DNA of 28,363 nt from Priapulus caudatus. Its lineage: Eukaryota > Priapulida > Priapulimorpha > Priapulimorphida > Priapulidae. A program made the translations under genes and the position numbers. The notes beneath the pieces were generated by a model. It did not search any database. It was not told the DNA's origin and worked only from the letters and a program-made list of their open reading frames with translations. Location: positions 6,228 to 34,590 of the forward strand of contig NW_014579395.1 in assembly GCF_000485595.1 (NCBI RefSeq), in the 5' to 3' direction. Below, piece after piece: positions 8,521-17,720 of the stretch; position 1 is the first letter of the stretch, and each line of letters starts with the position of its first letter.

Positions 8521-9262
8521 TATAGCTCGTATAACTCAGTACTCACATAAACGGCTGATGCAACCCGACTTGCTCTCCGCAAAATCGAGTCACAACCAAA
8601 AGTTGGCTTACCTCACCGTTATGTTACGTACAGTTATCTCGTTCAAATAACAAAAAAAAAACGAAAAAATGAAACCCCTTCCTGGTTATATATCAACAAA
8701 ATCCTATAGCGGGCAGAGACCCCCAAAATGCGCACCCATGCAAGCAATCAATACCCTGAAAGCCAATGTCAATAACACGGAATACGTGAAAATAAATGCT
8801 CAAAATACGCCAAAATCAACGAAATACACGACTCATAATATTACTGTAACCTGCCTCACCGCGCCACCTACTGAACAACTATCGTACCTATCTCTCTATC
8901 TACCGTTAGTACAGTTGAAAGCTACTGACTGCAAAACAACAACGCTCAAACACGACGGAGGTGTTGAGTAAAGTGAAATACTCGAGTCTGAGCGACAAAC
9001 ACGGCGGGTGACACTCAGCATGACAGCCTACTTACGTTCACCAGCAGTCTAGCCTAACGAACGATGTCCGATGCAAGTCGAAAGAACTATCGCAGGTCTA
9101 CTATTGTAACGCTACGTGCGCCATACAATACGTCTCCTAGCTTATCAACGAACATGATACGATACGCATACTGGAAAAGGTACTTAGCTTGATGTACGGC
9201 TGTTGTCGCAGGCCTCACTCTACGGTACTCGGCGAACAGTTCACATGCACTACTAATTCTGT
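8521..9262 (-). other. 5' leader of the Gypsy element
   Basis: The ~740 nt between the primer-binding site and the gag ATG contain no convincing coding segment. An A-rich run (plus strand) lies at 8649-8667. Packaging or translation signals may be here but cannot be recognised by eye. Confidence 0.5.
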
Positions 9263-9273
9263 CGACTGCGCCA
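9263..9273 (-). promoter_or_regulatory. Primer-binding site, serine-tRNA type
   Basis: On the minus strand TGGCGCAGTCG follows the LTR after a 4-nt gap. It is complementary to a tRNA 3' end CGACTGCGCCA, that is, CCA plus an acceptor stem whose 5' side starts GCAGTCG, as in animal serine tRNAs. The match may extend a little further but the following bases are not clearly paired. It confirms the minus orientation of this end. Confidence 0.75.
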
Positions 9274-9277
9274 CAAT

Positions 9278-9486
9278 TTTAAGGGTTTGTCCTTAACGTC
9301 GCGTCGTGTCCTGGAACGGATCTGGCTAGAATGGAGCACCTCTCAGTTGATCCCAGGCGGTCCTTAGAATATATGGTGGCAGCGCGTGGCCTTGCCTGGA
9401 CTTGCGTGGGATTCTGGTCGAAGCGCTTGTAGGTGAGTCCAGTAGAATGGCTTGTCGACTGCGTAGTTGCCGGTAGACACCTTAAA
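9278..9486 (-). repeat. 5' LTR of the Gypsy element
   Basis: This copy is collinear with 3472-3687; both share the CCAGGCGGT, GCCTTGCCTGG, AGTAGAATGGCTT and GTAGTTGCCGGTAGACACC segments, separated by many one- to three-base indels. Its ends read TTTAAGG and CCTTAAA, so the 7-bp inverted termini are still self-complementary but differ from the TGTAAGG/CCTTACA of the other LTR. The TATA box is interrupted relative to the left copy. Confidence 0.8.
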
Positions 9487-9623
9487 GAGTAATGCCCTGC
9501 AACACAAATGTTGTAGGCGCACCATGTTGCATGTCCTGTAACAATTATATACATGCCACGGCACCCGTAAACTATAATTAAAACTAGCACTCTTTGTAAC
9601 TAGTATCATGCAACTCTCTCAAT

Positions 9624-10452
9624 CATACGGCAACGTTGGCCCAACGTCATTGCAGCCAACCATTGCCAACCTTGACCATGCTAACGCATTCGCCAACGTT
9701 GGCCCAACGTCATGCAGCAACCACTTGCCAACCATGACCATCGCCAACCATACACCAACGTTGGCCAACGTCAGGCAGCCACATTGCCAACGCGTGACCA
9801 TGCCAACTATTCGCCAACGTTGGCCCAACGTCATGCAGCCAACCATTTGCCAACGCGTGACCATGCCGACCATACGACACGTTGGCCCAACGTCATGCAG
9901 CCAACCATTTGCCAACCGTGACCATGCCGACCATATGCCAACGTTGGCCCAACGCCATGCAGCCAACCACTTGCCAACCGTGACCATGCCAACCATACAC
10001 CAACGTTGGTCCAACGTCATACAGCCAACCACTGCCAACTAGCATCATGCCAACCATATGCCAACGTTGGCCTAACGTCATGCAGCCAACCATTTGCCAA
10101 CTAGCATCATGCCAACCATACGCCAACGTTGGGCCAACGTTATGTAGCCAACCACTGGCCAACTAGCATTGTGCCAACCATACGCCAACGTTGGCCCAAC
10201 GTTCATGCAGCCAACCATTTCCAACTAGCATCATGCCAACCATACGCCAACGTGTGGCCCAACGGCATGCAGCCAACCACGTTGCCAACCGTGACCATGC
10301 CAACCATACGCCAACCGTTGGCCCACGTCATATTGCCAACACATGCCAACCAGGACCGTGCACGTTGGCCAACGTTGGCCCAACGTTGGCCCACGTCATA
10401 TTGCCAACGCAGTGGACCGTGCCAACCAAATGCCAACGTTGGCCCAACGTAA
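9624..10452. repeat. ~61-bp minisatellite with CCAACGTTGG core
   Basis: About 14 units with a spacing of 59-66 bp each contain the 10-bp palindrome CCAACGTTGG followed by CCCAACGTCATGCAGCC and CATGCCAACCATACG-type segments. Two variants alternate in the second half of the unit, one with a CGTGACCATG step (early units) and one with TAGCATCATG (later units, from about 10038). The last three units are rearranged and shortened. Open frames on both strands are low-complexity translations of the repeat. It begins about 140 bp outside the right LTR. Confidence 0.9.
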
Positions 10453-10815
10453 GCATGCTATCTGGGTTGTCTCTTTGTGCGATGTGTATACACTGTACGT
10501 ATGAGTTATTAAATATTATTCCGGTTACAACACAAGTTTGTCTTTATATCTTCATTCCTATTTACAGTCCATCTGTATTTGGAGTCTATCTCTCAGTTTG
10601 TCCTTATTGGTGACAACTACTTCCAGAATCAGGTTTATTGTCAGGTTCGAGTCATGTGGATACTGGTTGACATCGATGAAGACATGGGGCCTAATATTTT
10701 CTTCAGTGTTTGCGTGGAACAGGCTTCCTTTGTTTGTAAACACGAAATACATAGTATTATTATCTAGTAATACAATGTTACGTTTGTAGCTACGCATGTT
10801 TTGTATTCATGAAAC
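10453..10815. other. Unassigned segment between repeats
   Basis: Open frames of 60-83 codons exist on both strands (for example 10558-10797 minus), but no domain or motif was recognised. It could be a fragment of a decayed element. Confidence 0.3.
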
Positions 10816-10910
10816 TCTCAAGCCTTGTCTATACGAAGTTTTCTTATCCCGGGTTACACAGTCTTGGGTTAGCTTAACCCTAGTTAAGACATGCGCAGCG
10901 TCTATACGAG
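10816..10910. repeat. Palindromic-motif repeat, copy 1
   Basis: The segment contains GTCTATACGA, then CTTGGGTTAGCTTAACCC, TAGTTAAG and a second GTCTATACGAG. The centre GGGTTAGCTTAACCC is a near-perfect hairpin. The same module recurs near 13020, 13398 and 17466, each time beside a GTCTAYACGA-like segment. Confidence 0.65.
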
Positions 10911-11200
10911 CACCACCCGCTCAATGCTTGTACGGTTCTGGGGCCGATTGCATTCAACGTCTGGCGTAAACGTGTATTGCGCGTACACCGAGTAGTTTCT
11001 ACGAAGTACGTAGCAAAGCTCGTAGGCTGCGATTCATCAAGCGCGAGCGTAGCACCCTGCGTAAGCAAATGTTGATGAATTCCAGTGTAAAATAATACGC
11101 CATCGTTGAGCTGCTGGCTGTTGAGAGGGCGGGTGCCTAGCATAAACCATGCACACGGTGCGAGCACTACAAGATAGGGAACAAACTGACGCCTCTCTGT
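10911..11200. other. Non-coding DNA beside copy 1
   Basis: No gene or motif family was recognised. It is rich in GCGTA and TACGC steps, similar in flavour but not clearly alignable to 12650-12860. Confidence 0.3.
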
Positions 11201-11267
11201 CTACATGAGTGCTGGTGGGGTATGTGATAGTTGTCCACATTTTTCGTTTGTATGCATTGCGTTTCAA

Positions 11268-12400
11268 CACTCGTGACAAGCAGGCGACACGTACACATGG
11301 CATGCGTGGCGTGTGTACGTACACGTGCGTGCTGTGCGTGCTGCGTGGTGTGCACGTAACGCGATCTGCTGCCGTGCGTGCGTGCGTCGCGTGCAATGGT
11401 GTACGTGGGGCCGTGCATGTGTGTGCACGTTACACGTGGGTTGGCGTGCGTGTGCACGTACAGCGTGCGTGGCCGTGCGTGTGTGGTGTACGTACACGTG
11501 CCGTCGCGTGCGTGTGCGACGTACACGTGCTGCGCGTTGGCGTGCCGTCGCGTGGCTAAGCTGCCCGTTGTGTGTGCACGTACAGCGTGGTGTGCACGTA
11601 CACGTGCGTGCGGTGCAGTCGCGCAGATGTGCACGGTACACGGGTGCGTGCGTGCGTGGTGTTTGTACGTACACGTGCGTGCGGTTTGTACGTACACGTG
11701 GCGTGCTCGTGCGTGCGTTTGTACGTAGACGGTGCGCTGCGTGCGTGCGTTGTCACGTTACACGTGCGTGGTCACCGTGCGTGCATGTGCACGTTGGCGT
11801 GCGTGTGTCGTGCCACGTACACGTAACGTGCGTGTGACCGTACACGTGCGTGCGTGCGTGTGTAGTTACACGCGGTCGGGTGCAGGGGTCGTGCGTGTGG
11901 CCGTAAACGTGCGTGCGTGATTGTGGCACGTCGTGGGCGTGCGTGCGTGCGTGTGCACGTACACGCTGCGTGCGCTGCGTGTTCAGCGTACACGTTGCGC
12001 TGGTGCGTGTGGTACGTACACGTGCGTGCGTGCGTGCGTGTGTCACGTACACGTGCATGCGTGCGTGTATGCGTGGCCGGTGTCACGTACATCGATTGCG
12101 TGCGTGCGTGTGTTACGTAACCGGTCTGCGTGCGTGCTGCTGCATCACGTGCGTACGTGCGTGCATTGCAGCGTGGCGTACGTGTAGTGTGCATAGCCGG
12201 TGCGTGCGTGCGTTACGTACACGTGGCTGCGTGCGTGCTGTGCAACGTAACGCGGCATGCGTCGGCGGTGTGCTCGCACGTGTTGCGCATGCGTAGGTCG
12301 TGTGCACAAGTAGCAGGGCGTGCGTGCTACACGTACACGTGCGTTGGCCGAGTAACACGGCGCCGTTGCGTGTGCCGTAGCAGTAGCGTGCGGTGTGCAG
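11268..12400. repeat. Alternating purine-pyrimidine CACGTG-rich array
   Basis: About 1.1 kb consists mainly of CGTGCGTGCG, GTGTGCACGTACACGTGCG and related phrases with irregular spacing. Long stretches alternate pyrimidine and purine strictly, the composition most able to adopt Z-DNA. ACGTACACGTGCGTGCG recurs many times, and each instance contains the palindromes GTAC and CACGTG. Frames on both strands stay open over several hundred bases only because the composition lacks stop codons. Confidence 0.85.
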
Positions 12401-12419
12401 CGTACAACGCGCTAACTAC

Positions 12420-12955
12420 GAACTCGCTTGATATACGAAAAACAATGCCAAGCTAAGGACAAAAGCAGCGTCAAAGGCGCCGCCCTGATCTGTGATAGTA
12501 TGGGTAATTATTTATTAATTTTATTTGAGAGTTAGTATTTTATAAATGTTTTCTCATAAACCAATAATGTATGGCTGCGGTATTGCCCGGAAACACCTGC
12601 GCCGAACATTTCGAATGTGGTTTACGGCTACCTCGTCAGCGTCGTGTTAAAGTTACGCAAAAGGTTTACGTAAATTTAAGCTTGGATGATTCGCACCTAA
12701 ACACGCGCCTTCGCTTGCGTACGCGAGAATCGTACGCGCAAATTTCACTAAAATAGCTGTGGTTGATGGAATCGCAACTAAGCAACGTCGATTGCGTACA
12801 ACAAGATTTTACGCAAAATAATTCTTGCGCTAGGCCGCAGCTTGATGATCTACCCCCTGGCACGTAAAGTAATCGCATCTGTAATGTAAGCCATCGATGT
12901 AACGTAGGCCAGATAGTCTCCATTTGATTGACCCAGGGCCGCTCATAATGCGGAG
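12420..12955. other. Non-coding DNA
   Basis: No coding segment with a recognisable motif was seen. A plus-strand frame at 12571-12756 has no domain. Confidence 0.35.
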
Positions 12956-13017
12956 GGTTAAGGAACTATGCGCTATCTCAGGTTAACACCGTCTATACGA
13001 CGCTATCCCGAGACAGA

Positions 13018-13110
13018 TCTTAACTCGGGTTAGCTTAGCCCCCCTCATATCACGAGGTTAAACTAACCCGGGTTAAGGCTTAACCCTCGTTCTCTTAACC
13101 CGAGATAAGC
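13018..13110. repeat. Palindromic-motif repeat, copy 2
   Basis: This contains CTTAACTCGGGTTAGCTTAG, then AACTAACCCGGGTTAAGG and CTTAACCCGAGATAAG, several overlapping copies of the same TTAACCCGAGTTAA-type palindrome. Inverted versions lie within 60 bp, so the stretch can fold on itself. Confidence 0.65.
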
Positions 13111-13160
13111 ACGCGTGTAAATGCTTATACCGCGATAAAAATCCTTGTATAGACGAGACT

Positions 13161-13390
13161 TTACATCGTCTACACGAAGAAATTTGTCTCAGCTTAAGCG
13201 TCTTATTACATCGTCTACACGAATGAATTTGTCTCGGCTTAAGCGTCTTATTACATCGTCTACACGAATAAATTTGTCTCGGCTTAAGCGTCTTATTACA
13301 TCGTCTACACGAATAAATTTGTCTCGGCTTAAGCGTCTTAATTATTACATCGTCTACACGAGGAAATTTGTCTCGGCTTAAGCGTCTATA
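13161..13390. repeat. 45-bp tandem repeat, five copies
   Basis: Five units contain ACATCGTCTACACGAA, then AATTTGTCTCGGCTTAAGCG and TCTTATT, with a 45-bp period; the last unit is preceded by a 3-bp insertion. The unit includes GTCTACACGA, the same step found at the ends of the palindromic-motif repeats, so the array probably grew out of one of those elements. 45 bp is a multiple of three, hence an incidental repeated peptide on the minus strand. Confidence 0.85.
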
Positions 13391-13440
13391 CAAGGTCCTA
13401 ACTCGGGTTAAGCTAACCCGAGTTAAGACTCGTGTAGACA
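13391..13440. repeat. Palindromic-motif repeat, copy 3
   Basis: AACTCGGGTTAAGCTAACCC is the centre of a near-perfect hairpin (13399-13427), followed by GACTCGTGTAGACACG. This is the cleanest copy of the family in the window. Confidence 0.7.
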
Positions 13441-13464
13441 CGCGCAAAATAGTTAACTCAAATT

Positions 13465-13785
13465 AAGGCTGATAGGGTCTATGTCCCTCGGGGTACTGCT
13501 GGAACGTACCCTGGGTACGGTCCGGTATACCGGCACGTACTCTGGTACTATATTATATGCCGGACCGTACCTAGCCTACTCCACTAACGAGTCTAGGGAG
13601 TCGCCTACGCCTACTCCCTAACCCGAACCCGAACCCCAACCCTAAACCTAACCCTAACCCTAACCCTAATCATAACCCTAACCATATCAAATAGTGACCA
13701 TGGTACGTTCTGGTATACCATTCCGTACCCAGGGTACGTTCCGGCAGTACCCTGGGGGACATAGACCCTATGAGCCGAATTAAGT
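13465..13785. mobile_element. Fold-back/MITE-like element with internal telomeric repeats
   Basis: Inverted arms of about 80 bp lie at 13468-13545 and 13698-13778. They share ATAGGGTCTATGTCCC, a GTACTGC step, GGAACGTACCCTGGGTACGG-like and CCGGTATACC-like segments. TTAA precedes the left arm and AATTAA follows the right one, which could be a target duplication but is not decisive. Between the arms is a GTACC-rich segment and then 13619-13680, a run of CCCTAA units. No coding capacity. Confidence 0.8.
13619..13684 (-). repeat. Interstitial telomeric repeat, block 1
   Basis: Degenerate then regular CCCTAA units (TTAGGG on the minus strand), with early variants CCCGAA and CCCCAA that grade into perfect units. 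TTAGGG is the ancestral metazoan telomere repeat. It sits inside the fold-back element, not at a chromosome end. Confidence 0.85.
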
Positions 13786-14199
13786 GGTAGTCGCATACTG
13801 CAGTCAACCCCGCCTCCTGCTAGTAGTCGATTTGACGTTCTTATGTATTCAATACCCAACCTAGAAATATTCTTTCCTATGAAGTTTTTTTGCTTATTTT
13901 TACTCCTATGGGGTCCTAAAACATATTCAGCTTGGTTGCCCAAATGGCAACTTTGGGCAACTAGTAATTTGCATGAATCCAAAATGGCCGCTGGACGCCA
14001 TCTTCAAAATTGAACATTTTAACCACTTGACCTAAAATCATAATTATGTAATACATCTTTTATAGGGGTTTTAGGTTCTTAGAATCCATTTCCGACGTTA
14101 TTTTTCCGATTCAAGGTCAGGGTCAGAAGCTAAAGCTCAAGTCAAGGTCAAATGTTACGATTCAGCAATGAGCAATGAATGGAAATTCAATGATCGAAA
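13786..14199. other. Non-coding DNA upstream of the decayed gene
   Basis: No gene was recognised. At 14112-14152 there are two TCAAGGTCA-type steps plus AGGGTCA, which look like nuclear-receptor half-sites; their spacing is loose and a role cannot be shown. Confidence 0.35.
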
Positions 14200-15942
14200 T
14201 GATAGGTGGAGTAGGGACGTTACCATGCGTGGGTGTGCATGATTTAGCTGCAGCTGAGGCACAGTATCATATTCGTTGTTATGAGGAATTTAGGAAAATC
14301 CATGTGCATGCTGACTAGACCTTGATGATTGGTGATGAAGCTATGAAAATGCTTGTTAATGAAATGTATACTAATCAAAAGCTATGTACTTGGACATCCA
14401 TTGAACTACATGATACAAGTATGTGAGTTATGGTGGTCAGTTGACACGAAAGCAATTGTTTACTAAGCTGGTTACGCATTTGGGTGATGATGTGCTAGTA
14501 CTTTGTATTGAGGGTTGTGCATCTATTGTCGGATTCCGGGAGTATGTAGGTAAAATCCTGAAGGTTGCCAAAGTAGACACTGTGCATGAGGGGAAAGAGG
14601 ATCGATGCTTTGGTGAGAAATATCACAACTGAGGCACGTGGCATTTTAGTTGACAACAAAAACTATGATCTCAGTGATTTCACCCATGCCAAATCAAAGC
14701 AACAAACTAGTGCAACACTGCTAAGGTTTGTCTCCAAGCTCATATCGGGGAAGTCACAAAAGCATCACTGAGTCTATCACAAGCCATACAATATTGCATT
14801 ACCAAGACCCGGAACCAAACAACACTTGGTCTGGGTGTCACACCACACGTTTGGTAGCAGTGATCTCATTCACATTATAAATGAACATATATACACTGTG
14901 CCATATGATGAAGTGCTGCGGGTCCGCAAGTCGGTGGCAATGTATGTTGGTGAAAATGTTGACACGCTGCATCAGATGATGGGGCTCTCTCGGACAGTTG
15001 GACGCATATTTGGCTTGTATGACAACTTTGACTTGCTTGTGTCAACTCCAAATGGTCGACGTGAAACACATGCCATGGCAACAGAATTTCAGATGCACCC
15101 TGCTGGGATCATTGAGACTGGCAGTGCTCAGCCTGGCACCAGTACTCTCATAATCCCTCGCCTCACAGCAAAGCAAGCCAAGTCTGTAGGCAATAACAAG
15201 GCATGCATTATACGGGCCGTATAAAGGTGATGCCCCCTGCTGTGTCCACTGGCGAGACGACTGGTTTAAGCTACACTAAGGTGTGTACTTGACAGGCCAG
15301 TCTGGTAGCAGCCCAAGAGAAGGACACACAATGGCTCAACAGTCTTAGCCAGGGGCAAGATGCTATGGAGTTGAATGGCTTCAATAATCAGCTAGCCAGG
15401 AGCCGGGGTGTTCTCAAACCTGCAAGCACCTATATGTTTGGTCCTTTGATCGATGCACCACCCTAGCTGTCACCCAGACACTATCCTCACAGCACTCACG
15501 TACATGCAGAGGTCACTGGTTGACATGGGTATGACATACATTCATATTTCCGTTGACATGCAGCTGTATGTAGTAACCAAAAAGATGTGTTGGCACGAGC
15601 TTGTGCAGTTCCATAATGTAATTGCCCATCCTGGTGGGATGCATATTATACAGTCATTCGTTGGCTGCATCGCAAAGCTCATGTCAGGTTCAGCACTGGA
15701 AGTGTACGTAGCTGCAGCATATGGGGGACTGACAGGTATCTTCAATGGGAAGTCCTGGGTGAAGGCCATGCGATCCTTTCGGGGTGTATCAGCAGCACTC
15801 TTGAAGAAGTTTCTATCAAGTGGACCAAAGACATTTGAGCAGATAGTGCAGTATCTGGACACTGCTCGCCTACATCCCACTGGCTGGCACTAGGTGGACA
15901 ACTTTCTTCTCCCAGCACTCCTCATCTACCAGTTTGAGCGTG

Positions 15943-15963
15943 CAGAGAGAGAGAGAGAGAGGG
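15943..15963. repeat. GA microsatellite inside the decayed gene
   Basis: About ten GA units interrupt coding similarity between the pieces ending at 15893 and starting at 15974. It lies where codons for E and R would naturally give GAGAGA, so slippage there probably caused one of the frame changes. Confidence 0.7.
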
Positions 15964-16811
15964 TGACATCTACTTGAAGCAGCTGACCTTGAATCGCATG
16001 ATGAAGTACTTCTTTCTTGCTGGCCATGTGCAATATGCCCGCTATCTCACCCAATACCTGCTGAAGATGCGCACACTCCATGCCGAGGCCAAGGTGGACC
16101 TAGTTTGTAGACACCATAATGGATACTGGAACGCTGTTTCCGCTGACCAATTTGGTGAGCAGACTGTCATTAAGACTGAGAAGGGAGCTCTCAATGGCAT
16201 GACTCTGTCTGCTGAGTAGTTTGTGAGTGGATCGCTGCCTTCCGTATCACTGTCCATGTGTCAGACCGTGTGGACTACATCTACTCGGCATCTACACCAG
16301 GTCAATCTGCACAGAAACAGCACAAGGAGGAGTTGAGGCACTGACGTTCTTGGATGCAAATGATCGTGATCTCATTGATGCAGAGGTGGAGAAATACCCT
16401 CACCCACTTGAAGATTACCGCCCTTATCTGTACAACCCAGTCACTGGCCAAATTGCCCCTGCTGGTGTGAATGTTGCTGATTCGATTGTGATTGAAAGAA
16501 CGATAGCAAAAACATCGCCAGTCTCCCTGATGGGTTCTACGACCCTATTAGTAGCCCATCAAGACAATGTCTGTTCTCACGAGGCAGTTTAAGAGCAACC
16601 AGGCCAGGCCAGTATTAGACCTTGAGAACATGTTTCTCTGGCTATTGATGATTGGTCAACAGCGGCAGATGGAGCTTTGACCTATGTTTGCCTATGAGCT
16701 GTGTGCAGTGCCTTCATCACTCATTGATGAGCATGGTTGTCTCCGCAAATGCAACAAGTCAGGGTTGGTCAAACGCCTTAGTGCGTGAGGTCTTGCCATC
16801 AGCTCCTGACA

Positions 16812-16990
16812 TTGTCATCGTGGATGTTTCACAGCTGTTCTACAAAATTGTGTGGCCACATGGTGGCAGCCCCTCAGATCTGATTGCATCTATTCAATGC
16901 CGTTTAAGTCGCTATTTAGAGGGTATCGCGAAAATCATTGTCTTCGACAAGTACCAAGATGTCTCGGCCAGGGATCATGAGAGAATGCGG
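16812..16990 (+). pseudogene. N-terminal half of PIN/FEN-like domain
   Basis: Translation gives a beta-strand-like IVIVDVS with the first Asp (nt 16823-16825), a later IIVFDKY strand with a second Asp, and ARDHERMR. A metal-binding Asp after a hydrophobic strand and a following VFD strand are the N-terminal signature of FEN/XPG-type nucleases. Catalytic residues in this half look intact. Confidence 0.55.
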
Positions 16991-17189
16991 TGGGCTGGTG
17001 AAGATGTATACAAGTCGATAAAGATGCACCAATGGGCACCATCGACTATAAACTCTCCATTACCAGTCATCTGCCAAAAAGATATGCAATCATGAAGAGC
17101 AAGAAAGCAACCAGAGGCTGGCATGCGTGTTGTGTACCTTTAATGTAGGAGAAAATGCAACCATGGATACTCGGGACGACGGTGTATTT

Positions 17190-17320
17190 GGTCACGATGA
17201 AGCCGACGTTACCATGATCTCCTATGTCCTTATAGCTGCTAACTATGGACAAGGCGTGATCCCTGTGTTTAGTGATGACACAGATGTGTTCATCTTACTG
17301 GTGTACTGGGTGTATTGGGC
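17190..17320 (+). pseudogene. C-terminal half of PIN/FEN-like domain
   Basis: Contains HDEADVTM and, about 25 residues later, SDDTDVFILLVYW. The E-A-D then D-D-x-D pattern corresponds to the internal acids of the FEN/XPG fold. It is one frame change away from the N-terminal half, with about 60 disrupted codons between them. Beyond about 17340 the similarity fades and a palindromic-motif repeat begins at 17460. Confidence 0.55.
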
Positions 17321-17459
17321 TACAACAAGCATGTGGCTGTCACAAAGAACATCTTTCATGCACGTCATACTGTATCTGCTCTGGTAAAGAGAGCTGCTGC
17401 AATCCATACACTAAGAGACGAGATGCTCAGACTAAAGATGAGAAGGATGTTGAGGATAT

Positions 17460-17515
17460 AGCTGCCGTTAGCTTAACTCGGGTCAAGACAAACTCCGTGT
17501 AGACGAGGCTTCTAT
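17460..17515. repeat. Palindromic-motif repeat, copy 4 (partial)
   Basis: TTAGCTTAACTCGGGTCAAG is followed by GTGTAGACGAGGCT, matching one half of the modules at 13020 and 13398. It begins where the decayed gene's similarity ends, so it may mark an insertion or deletion border. Confidence 0.6.
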
Positions 17516-17657
17516 ATTTCGTACCTGCCAAGTGTGCCCAGTTTGTACAAAGTGCTGGTGACTTTATCATCTTGTGCAAAGTGTGGAATGTCCGTTTTTG
17601 ATTGGTCCATTCCATCAACAATTGGCTAACGCTCTATTAGGAGTGTTCCCAACTTTG

Positions 17658-17720
17658 ATATTATTAATGATTAATGATTAATGATTGATAATCCTAACCC
17701 TAACCCTAACCCTAACCTAA
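17658..17720 (-). repeat. ATTAATG repeat and interstitial telomeric block 2
   Basis: Four AATGATT-type units at about 17661-17690 run into CCTAACCCTAACCC units at about 17692-17720 (TTAGGG on the minus strand). It is the second telomeric block in the window and has the same orientation as the first. Confidence 0.8.

Larger units (their letters stand above)
3472..9486 (-). mobile_element. Ty3/Gypsy LTR retrotransposon, rearranged inside pol
   Basis: The element is bounded by two related ~210-bp repeats in the same orientation and is about 6.0 kb long. Read on the minus strand it has, in order, an LTR, a primer-binding site matching a serine tRNA end, a ~740-nt leader, a gag-protease-RT frame, pol blocks, a polypurine tract and an LTR. 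All the flanking signals and the gag-RT frame are minus-strand, but the connection, RNase H + PHD and integrase blocks and a probable pol tail are on the plus strand. No matching target-site duplication was found: the bases before 3472 are AATATAT and those after 9486 are GAGTAAT. Protein motifs are well kept, so the coding part is recent, whereas the LTRs differ by many small indels. Assignment to Ty3/Gypsy rests on RT and integrase motifs. Confidence 0.9.
14200..17450 (+). pseudogene. Decayed gene with C-terminal PIN/FEN-like nuclease domain
   Basis: A series of plus-strand frames in consistent order (about 14230-14310, 14423-14632, 14586-14771, 14826-15224, 15453-15893, 15974-16219, 16227-16592, 16652-17095, 17127-17387) look like one protein broken by at least seven frameshifts or stops. 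The first piece has a DLAAAEAQYH...CY step seen in the N-terminal parts of large uncharacterised animal proteins. Near the end, 16812-16990 carries D (nt 16823) in an IVDVS strand, a later VFD and an HER triplet. 17190-17290 carries E-A-D and SDDTD. This order of acids parallels the split active site of FEN1/XPG-type nucleases. I recall similar uncharacterised proteins in cnidarians, molluscs and lancelets; a mobile origin is possible but not shown. Introns are unlikely because breaks fall within conserved runs. Confidence 0.7.

Noticed and set aside
10638-10660. GGTTCGAGTC as a tRNA B box
   Set aside because: Flanking bases do not form a T arm or acceptor stem.
11167-12358. Many overlapping frames of 60-176 codons on both strands, rich in Cys/Arg/Val or His/Thr/Arg
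   Set aside because: They arise from stop-poor alternating purine-pyrimidine DNA; there are no domains and all frames are equally open.
12571-12923. Short frames on both strands
   Set aside because: No recognisable domain and no conserved-looking stretch.
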